Positions 59,587-64,000 of a DNA stretch of 64,000 bases are shown piece by piece. The number at the start of each line of letters is the position of its first letter. Within the stretch, counting starts at the first letter, position 1. The position numbers were made by a program, and so were the translations under genes. Origin of the DNA: Amycolatopsis vastitatis (GTDB lineage Bacteria; Actinomycetota; Actinomycetes; Mycobacteriales; Pseudonocardiaceae); the NCBI RefSeq assembly GCF_002234595.1, contig NZ_NMUL01000014.1:62001-126000 (forward strand), in the 5' to 3' direction. Under the pieces are notes generated by a model. It made no database searches. It saw nothing but the letters and a program-made list of their open reading frames with translations, and had not been told where the DNA came from.

Positions 59587-59615
59587 ACGGGCCTCCCCGG
59601 GAGGAGGCCCGTTCA
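59584..59615. terminator. Hairpin between convergent response regulator and MFS genes
   Basis: GAACGGGCCTCC (59585-59596) and GGAGGCCCGTTC (59603-59614) are exact complements with a 6-nt loop; T59584-A59615 adds a pair. The stem includes the response-regulator stop codon and ends 14 nt before the MFS stop. Confidence 0.75.
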
Positions 59616-59628
59616 CCCACGACAGGAA

Positions 59629-61128
59629 CTACAGGTGGACGGCACCCGGCGCCGCTTCGCCCTTCGGGACGCCCGGGCGCAGCAGGAACGCGGTCAGCAC
59701 CGCGCCCGCCACGTAGATCACGGCCGCCCAGGTGAACGCCGTCGTGTAGCTCTCGATCGACGCCTCGGCCGCGAGCTGCGGCGTCGGGACCTTGCCCGCG
59801 AGGTACGCCGTCGCCGCGTTGCCGGCCAGCGTCGACAGCAGCGCCGTGCCGATCGAGCCGCCGACCTGCTGCATCGTGTTCACCGCCGCCGACGCGACGC
59901 CCGCGTCGTGCGCCTCGACTCCGAACGTCGCGACGCTCATCGCCGGCGCCATCGCCAGCCCGATGCCGAAGCCCATCACCAGGAGCGGGCCCAGGACGCC
60001 GGACGCGTACGTGCTGTCGAGGCCGATCCCGCTGAGCCAGAACAGGCCCGCGGCGGCGATCGCCATGCCGGTCGGCACCAGCGGCCTCGGGCCGAAGCGC
60101 GGCAGCAGCACGGCCGTCGCCGACGTGGCGGACAGCATCAGCGTCGCCACCATCGGCAGGAACCCGACGCCGCTCTGGATGGGCGTGAACTGGAGGTTCT
60201 GCTGCACGTAGAACGTCAGGAACAGGAAGATCGCGAACATGCCGATGGCGAGCAGGAACATCGCCAGGTACGAGCCGCCGCGGTCCCGGTCGAGCAGCAC
60301 GCGCAGCGGCAGCAGCGGGTGTTCGACGCGCTGCTGCAGCCACACGAACACGCCCAGCAGCACCACGCCCGCGGTCAGGAAGCCCCAGACCGAGGCCGAC
60401 GACCACGAGTCCGACGCGGCGTTCGCGAAGCCGTAGACCAGGGCGAACAGACCGGCCGACGCGGTGATCGTGCCCGGCAGGTCCAGCTTCGGGCGCGGGC
60501 CGGCGTCCCTCTGGTTGCGCAGGAGGACCATGCTGCCGGCGAGCGCGACGACCGCGAAGATGATGTTCACGAACATGCACCAGCGCCAGTCGAGGTACTC
60601 GGTGAGCACGCCGCCGAGCAGCAGCCCGACCGCCGCGCCGCCACCGCCGATGGCGCCGAACACGCCGAACGCGCGGCCGCGTTCCTTCGGGTCGGTGAAC
60701 GTCGTGGTCAGCAGCGAAAGCGTGGCGGGCGCGAGCAGCGCGCCGAACACGCCCTGGGCCGCACGGGCGACCAGCAGCATTTCGATGTTGGTGGCCGCGC
60801 CCCCGAGCGCGGACACCGCGGCGAAGCCGGCCAGGCCGACGAGAAGGGTGTTCTTGCGGCCGAAGAGGTCCGCGAGCCGGCCGCCGAGCAGCAGCAGGCT
60901 GCCGAACGCGAGGGCGTACGCCGTGACGACCCACTGCCGGGCGTCGTTGGAGAAGCCGAGGTCGACCTGGGCGGACGGCAGCGCGATGTTCACGACGGTC
61001 GCGTCCAGCACGACCATCAGCTGCGCGATCCCGATCATCACCAGGATCAGCCACCGTCTGGCGTGGTGGGGGTTCTCGGCGGCGCGCGTGTCCCCCGACG
61101 GCGCGACGGCGAGCGTGGACTCGGTCAT
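59629..61128 (-). CDS. DHA2-family (EmrB/QacA) MFS drug exporter
   Basis: 499-aa transporter with 14 predicted membrane spans and the DHA2 motifs LDATVVNIALPSAQVDLGF (motif D1) and GGRLADLFGRKNTLL (motif A). These proteins export drugs or natural products by proton antiport. ATG 61128 begins MTESTLAVAPSGD. Divergent from a TetR gene, which is expected to repress it, across 118 nt. Confidence 0.92.
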   Translation of the reverse strand: MTESTLAVAPSGDTRAAENPHHARRWLILVMIGIAQLMVVLDATVVNIALPSAQVDLGFSNDARQWVVTAYALAFGSLLLLGGRLADLFGRKNTLLVGLAGFAAVSALGGAATNIEMLLVARAAQGVFGALLAPATLSLLTTTFTDPKERGRAFGVFGAIGGGGAAVGLLLGGVLTEYLDWRWCMFVNIIFAVVALAGSMVLLRNQRDAGPRPKLDLPGTITASAGLFALVYGFANAASDSWSSASVWGFLTAGVVLLGVFVWLQQRVEHPLLPLRVLLDRDRGGSYLAMFLLAIGMFAIFLFLTFYVQQNLQFTPIQSGVGFLPMVATLMLSATSATAVLLPRFGPRPLVPTGMAIAAAGLFWLSGIGLDSTYASGVLGPLLVMGFGIGLAMAPAMSVATFGVEAHDAGVASAAVNTMQQVGGSIGTALLSTLAGNAATAYLAGKVPTPQLAAEASIESYTTAFTWAAVIYVAGAVLTAFLLRPGVPKGEAAPGAVHL

Positions 61129-61246
61129 GGAATGTCCTCACAGAGAGTGATCAAGACACTATGTGGAGTAGGTATCTCCCCTTACGTGGCCCAAGGTACA
61201 CAAGAACCGGAGACGGTGCCTCTACTTCAGGGGTTAGACTGGCGGT

Positions 61247-61912
61247 ATGGCACGGGACACTGGTCCCGCCGCACCGGCGCGGCCGCTGCGACGTGACGCT
61301 GAACTCAACCGCCGTCGCATCCTCGCGGCGGCCCGCGAAGTGTTCGGCCTGCGCGGGCTCGAAGCCACGCTGGACGACATCGCCCACCACGCCGGCCTCG
61401 GCGTCGGCACGGTCTACCGCCGGTTCCCCAGCAAGGAACACCTGGTCGAGGCCATGTTCGCCGAGCGGATGGAAGAAATCGGCCGGCTCGCCGAGGACGC
61501 GCTGAAGACCGAAGACGCGTGGCAGGCGTTCGTCGACTTCACCTGGAAAGCCGTCGAACTGCACTCCTCCGACCGCGGGCTCCGCGAGATCATGCTGTCC
61601 AACAAGTTCGGCCACGAGCACGTCGCCGAAGAGAAAGCCCGCTTGGTGCCGTTGGTCACACAGCTCGTCGAGCGCGCCAAGGCGCAGGGCGGGCTGCGCG
61701 CCGACTTCGCCCCGACGGACATCCCGCTGCTGCACATGATGGTCGGCTCGGTGGTCGAGTTCACGTGCGCGGTGGACCCGGACCTGTGGCGCCGCTGCCT
61801 CGCGATGCTGCTCGACGGCCTCCGCGCCGAGCCCGGCAAGGCGTCGGAGCTGCCCCACCGGCCGCTCGAGGTGGCGGAAGTCGAAGAAGCGATGTCCTGC
61901 TGGCAGCCCTGA
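61247..61912 (+). CDS. TetR/AcrR family regulator
   Basis: 221-aa regulator with HTH LDDIAHHAGLGVGTVYRRFPSKEHLVEAMF and a helical ligand domain. TAGACT at 61235-61240 sits 6 nt before the ATG, so the transcript may be leaderless. Divergent from the DHA2 exporter gene, the likely target. No clear palindromic operator was seen in the intergenic region. Confidence 0.9.
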   Translation: MARDTGPAAPARPLRRDAELNRRRILAAAREVFGLRGLEATLDDIAHHAGLGVGTVYRRFPSKEHLVEAMFAERMEEIGRLAEDALKTEDAWQAFVDFTWKAVELHSSDRGLREIMLSNKFGHEHVAEEKARLVPLVTQLVERAKAQGGLRADFAPTDIPLLHMMVGSVVEFTCAVDPDLWRRCLAMLLDGLRAEPGKASELPHRPLEVAEVEEAMSCWQP

Positions 61913-61975
61913 TGGGGTGATCGCCACGGGATCCCGGCGCCGCCCTCCCGCCCGGACACTGCTGCCCGCGCGATC

Positions 61976-62836
61976 ATGGCTGACGGGGAGGTGCGCGGGT
62001 TGGCGTATTACAGCGTTCCGGCGATCAGGCGGCTGCAGCTCGGGAGAGAGCTGAAGGCCTGGCGGGAACAGGCCGGGCTGACGCTGGAGCAAGCCGGCGG
62101 GGACCTCGATCTGTCGAAGAGCACGCTGTCGCGGCTGGAGAAGGGGCAAGGAGCCATTCACCCGCTCCACGCGCGGGCGATGGCGGAGCTGTATCGCGTG
62201 CCCGAGGACGATCTCGTCCGGTTGGTCGACATCGCCAGGGAAGCGCGGCGGCCCAACCAGAACCGGATCGAGGGGGTGTCGGCCAACAGCTACCCGGCGC
62301 TGGAGGCCGAGGCGGTCTCGGTCCGCAACTTCGAGCTGGCGTATGTGCCGGGACTCCTCCAGACCGAAAGCTTCACCCGCGCCCTGTACGCGCACCACGG
62401 CACTCGGGAACGCAACCACAAGCTGCACGTGCGTATGCGCCGCTGCGAGCGGTTGAAGGGCGACGATCCGCTGCGGCTGCACGCGATCGTGGACGAAACC
62501 GCACTGGTGCGGCCGATCGCGGAGCAGCACGTGCTCGTTGCTCAGTTGCTGCACATCGCCGAACTGACCGAGTTGCCGAACGTCACCGTCCAGGTGGTGC
62601 CTGCCGAAACCGGGCTGTACCGCGGGTTGCGGGGCGCATTTTCGCTGCTCAGCTTCCCGCCGGACACAATCGGCGATCTCGCCTACGTGGACCACGCCGC
62701 CGGTGCCCTGCAGTTGGTCAAGCCGGGCCAGCTCGTCGAGCTTTCCCGTCGATTCAAGGACATCGGTAAGCTCGCTCTGAGCGAGGCGGAATCCTGCAAT
62801 CTCCTGCTCCGGCTCGCGGACCGGCTGAGCGAGTAG
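61976..62836 (+). CDS. HTH-DUF5753 (Scr1-like) transcriptional regulator
   Basis: 286-aa protein. An XRE HTH (LKAWREQAGLTLEQAGGDLDLSKSTLSRLEKGQ) is followed by DUF5753 (YVPGLLQTESFTRALY; LRLHAIVDETALVRPI; ALQLVKPGQLVELSRRFKDIGKLAL). This family, paired with DUF397 proteins, is widespread in actinomycetes and linked to development (WhiJ-like) or proposed toxin-antitoxin-like behaviour. ATG 61976 is used. Immediately followed by its DUF397 partner. Confidence 0.88.
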   Translation: MADGEVRGLAYYSVPAIRRLQLGRELKAWREQAGLTLEQAGGDLDLSKSTLSRLEKGQGAIHPLHARAMAELYRVPEDDLVRLVDIAREARRPNQNRIEGVSANSYPALEAEAVSVRNFELAYVPGLLQTESFTRALYAHHGTRERNHKLHVRMRRCERLKGDDPLRLHAIVDETALVRPIAEQHVLVAQLLHIAELTELPNVTVQVVPAETGLYRGLRGAFSLLSFPPDTIGDLAYVDHAAGALQLVKPGQLVELSRRFKDIGKLALSEAESCNLLLRLADRLSE

Positions 62837-62845
62837 GGGTGTGCA

Positions 62846-63025
62846 GTGGACCTGGTATGGCGTAAGAGCAGCTACAGCGGCGACGAGAACCAAGCCTGCG
62901 TCGAGGTGGCCCTCACCTCTCCCGCCGTGGCCGTCCGGGACTCCAAGGACCCCGCCGGACCGCACTTCGCCGTCGGGGCCACCGCTTGGCGCGGCTTCCT
63001 CACCTCCGTCACTCGGACGGAATGA
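62846..63025 (+). CDS. DUF397 domain protein, partner of DUF5753 regulator
   Basis: 59-aa protein: VDLVWRKSSYSGDENQACVEVA at the N-terminus (the WRKSSYSG motif defines DUF397), then AVRDSKDPAGPHF and FLTSVTRTE. The GTG at 62846 is 9 nt after the DUF5753 stop. DUF397 proteins are thought to interact with the HTH-DUF5753 partner. Its 3' end overlaps the converging PspC gene by 17 nt. Confidence 0.88.
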   Translation: MDLVWRKSSYSGDENQACVEVALTSPAVAVRDSKDPAGPHFAVGATAWRGFLTSVTRTE

Positions 63026-63203
63026 CCGCCCACATGATCAGGTAGGCCACGAACTGCGGCCCGGGCAGCAGGCAGGACAGCACGGCCAGCAGCCGGACCG
63101 TTCCGGTCTTCATGCCGTACCGCTGCGCCAGGCCCGCGCAGACGCCGCCGATCATGCGGCCGTGGCGGGGACGGGACAGCCGTCGTGTGACCGGTGCGCT
63201 CAT
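63009..63203 (-). CDS. PspC domain-containing small membrane protein
   Basis: 64-aa protein with an N-terminal basic stretch, the PspC motif GRMIGGVCAGLAQRYGMKTGTVRLLAVLS and a C-terminal membrane span ending IMWAVIPSE, a near-complete PspC domain. PspC proteins are linked to envelope stress. Start ATG 63203 is clear. Convergent overlap of 17 nt with the DUF397 gene. Confidence 0.88.
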   Translation of the reverse strand: MSAPVTRRLSRPRHGRMIGGVCAGLAQRYGMKTGTVRLLAVLSCLLPGPQFVAYLIMWAVIPSE

Positions 63204-63456
63204 CGTCGTTTCCCTTTCCTCGAAGTTCCGATACCGCTACTTCACCACCGGAGTACCCGCTTCCGCATCGCTCGCGGGAAGGATCGTTCCCTTAGGGGAT
63301 GGTAAATCCGAAAATCGTTCAGCCGCCTGGGGAACCATGCGAAGTCCGGGCGGAAATCCGATGACCTGCGCGTTCTTCTCCCGATGTCGGGTCAATAGTG
63401 AGACATGTCCCCGTCAGGGCTGGTTTTTCGGCCCGATGTGGTGATACTTGCACCCC
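63204..63456. other. Intergenic region between pspC-like and lipoprotein genes
   Basis: 253 nt with lower GC than the genes. A possible -10 GATACT (63443-63448) lies 8 nt before the lipoprotein GTG, suggesting a leaderless transcript. No other structured element was convincing. Confidence 0.4.
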
Positions 63457-64000
63457 GTGTACCCGCGTTCGAAATCCTTGGTCGTCGCGATGCTCTGCGC
63501 CCTGCTCGCCGCCGGTTGCGCGAAGACCCAGGCCGCGCCCGAGCAGAGTTCCGGGCCCACCCCGCTGACCGCTTCCGCCGCCCTCGGCGACTTCGGGAGC
63601 GTCGACTACTGCAGCCTGCTGGACGTCCCCGAGGTCGCGCCCGGCGCCGTGGCCGTCCCCACGTTCGAAAGCTGCCGGGCCACGCTCGGCCCGCGCACGA
63701 TCCTCGTCGGGCCGCTGGCGTTCGACTCCGACCCGAACATCAAGCCCTACGCCTACCTCGGGCAGGTGCCCGACGGCGTCGCGATCCAGCAGTCGATGTT
63801 CAACGACCGCAGCGCGTGCACCCGTGCGATCACCTTCGCCGACGGCAACCGGCTCGACCTGTCGGTCACCGACACGGGCACTGACCAGGCCTCGCGCTGC
63901 GGCGTCGCGGACGCCGCCGTCGGCTCGGCGCTGGACGCGATCACCGCGGACAAGGTCCGGCGGCTGACGTTCCCGGACCGCTCGTGGGGCCGGGTCGCGC
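63457..64000 (+). CDS. Lipoprotein, DUF3558-like (3' end outside window)
   Basis: Frame open to the window end. It starts MYPRSKSLVVAMLCALLAAGCAKT, a signal peptide with lipobox LAAGC (lipidated Cys21), then VDYCSLLDVPEV and FESCRATLG, a cysteine pair and pattern reminiscent of actinobacterial DUF3558 lipoproteins. The GTG at 63457 may be translated from a leaderless mRNA. Function unknown. At least 181 codons are present. Confidence 0.72.
   Translation, partial: MYPRSKSLVVAMLCALLAAGCAKTQAAPEQSSGPTPLTASAALGDFGSVDYCSLLDVPEVAPGAVAVPTFESCRATLGPRTILVGPLAFDSDPNIKPYAYLGQVPDGVAIQQSMFNDRSACTRAITFADGNRLDLSVTDTGTDQASRCGVADAAVGSALDAITADKVRRLTFPDRSWGRVA

Noticed and set aside
1..64000. Mobile elements, prophage, tRNA or rRNA genes
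   Set aside because: No transposase, integrase, phage structural gene, att-like direct repeat or RNA gene signature was found by eye.

Overview
The window reads as chromosomal DNA of a high-GC, filamentous-type actinomycete, most likely Pseudonocardiaceae and close to Amycolatopsis. This rests on very high GC with strongly GC-biased third codon positions, frequent GTG starts, 4-nt ATGA/GTGA overlaps, an HTH-DUF5753/DUF397 pair, a HemD-type nitrate regulator (NnaR), and gene order shared with Mycobacterium tuberculosis Rv3200c-Rv3212. No rRNA, tRNA, insertion sequence, prophage or CRISPR array was seen.

Layout. 0-6.1 kb: SpoIIM-like membrane protein facing a DUF58 / MoxR ATPase / DUF4350 / DUF4129 / membrane-protein operon. 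6.3-9.5 kb: zinc metallopeptidase, small membrane protein, K+ channel with RCK domain, DoxX protein. 9.6-16.6 kb: the AdnAB helicase-nuclease and an alkyltransferase-like protein. 16.6-20 kb: stand-alone HemD-like protein, WYL regulator, DUF3224, AlkZ-like winged-helix protein. 20.2-29 kb: a tightly coupled nitrate assimilation operon (narB, FAD/[2Fe-2S] oxidoreductase, narK, nirB, nirD, nnaR) with a GlnR-box-like site upstream. 29.2-41.7 kb: TIGR02569, moeZ, a DUF3152 metzincin-like protein, hydrolases, two TetR regulators, AurF-like diiron protein, DUF3107, ferritin-like protein, DEAD-box helicase and a PQQ-like membrane protein. Apart from some extra genes, the 9-16 kb and 29-42 kb blocks follow Rv3200c-Rv3212; the nitrate region looks inserted between them. 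42-50.6 kb: RecB-like nuclease, secreted GH78-like enzyme, MarC, PHP, PH-domain, NUDIX, DUF2332 and MaoC proteins. 50.6-53.7 kb: corA with an elaborate leader, a 38-aa membrane microprotein, a metallophosphoesterase and a ParB/Srx-fold protein. 53.6-64 kb: HTH regulator/MDR reductase, ECF sigma with membrane partner, CPBP protease with a two-component system, MFS exporter/TetR, DUF5753/DUF397 pair, PspC protein and a partial lipoprotein.

The most interesting feature is the corA leader (about 50716-50911). A 25-codon, proline-rich upstream ORF has a Shine-Dalgarno fully complementary to the 16S tail. Its last three codons plus the first base of the stop are perfectly complementary over 10 nt to the corA ribosome-binding site, and its proline codons form one arm of an 11-bp stem. 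It resembles in principle the corL/mgtL leaders of enterobacteria, but sits in an actinomycete and has no M-box. A second theme is that many convergent gene ends carry long, family-specific inverted repeats, including two arrays in strict 21-bp register.
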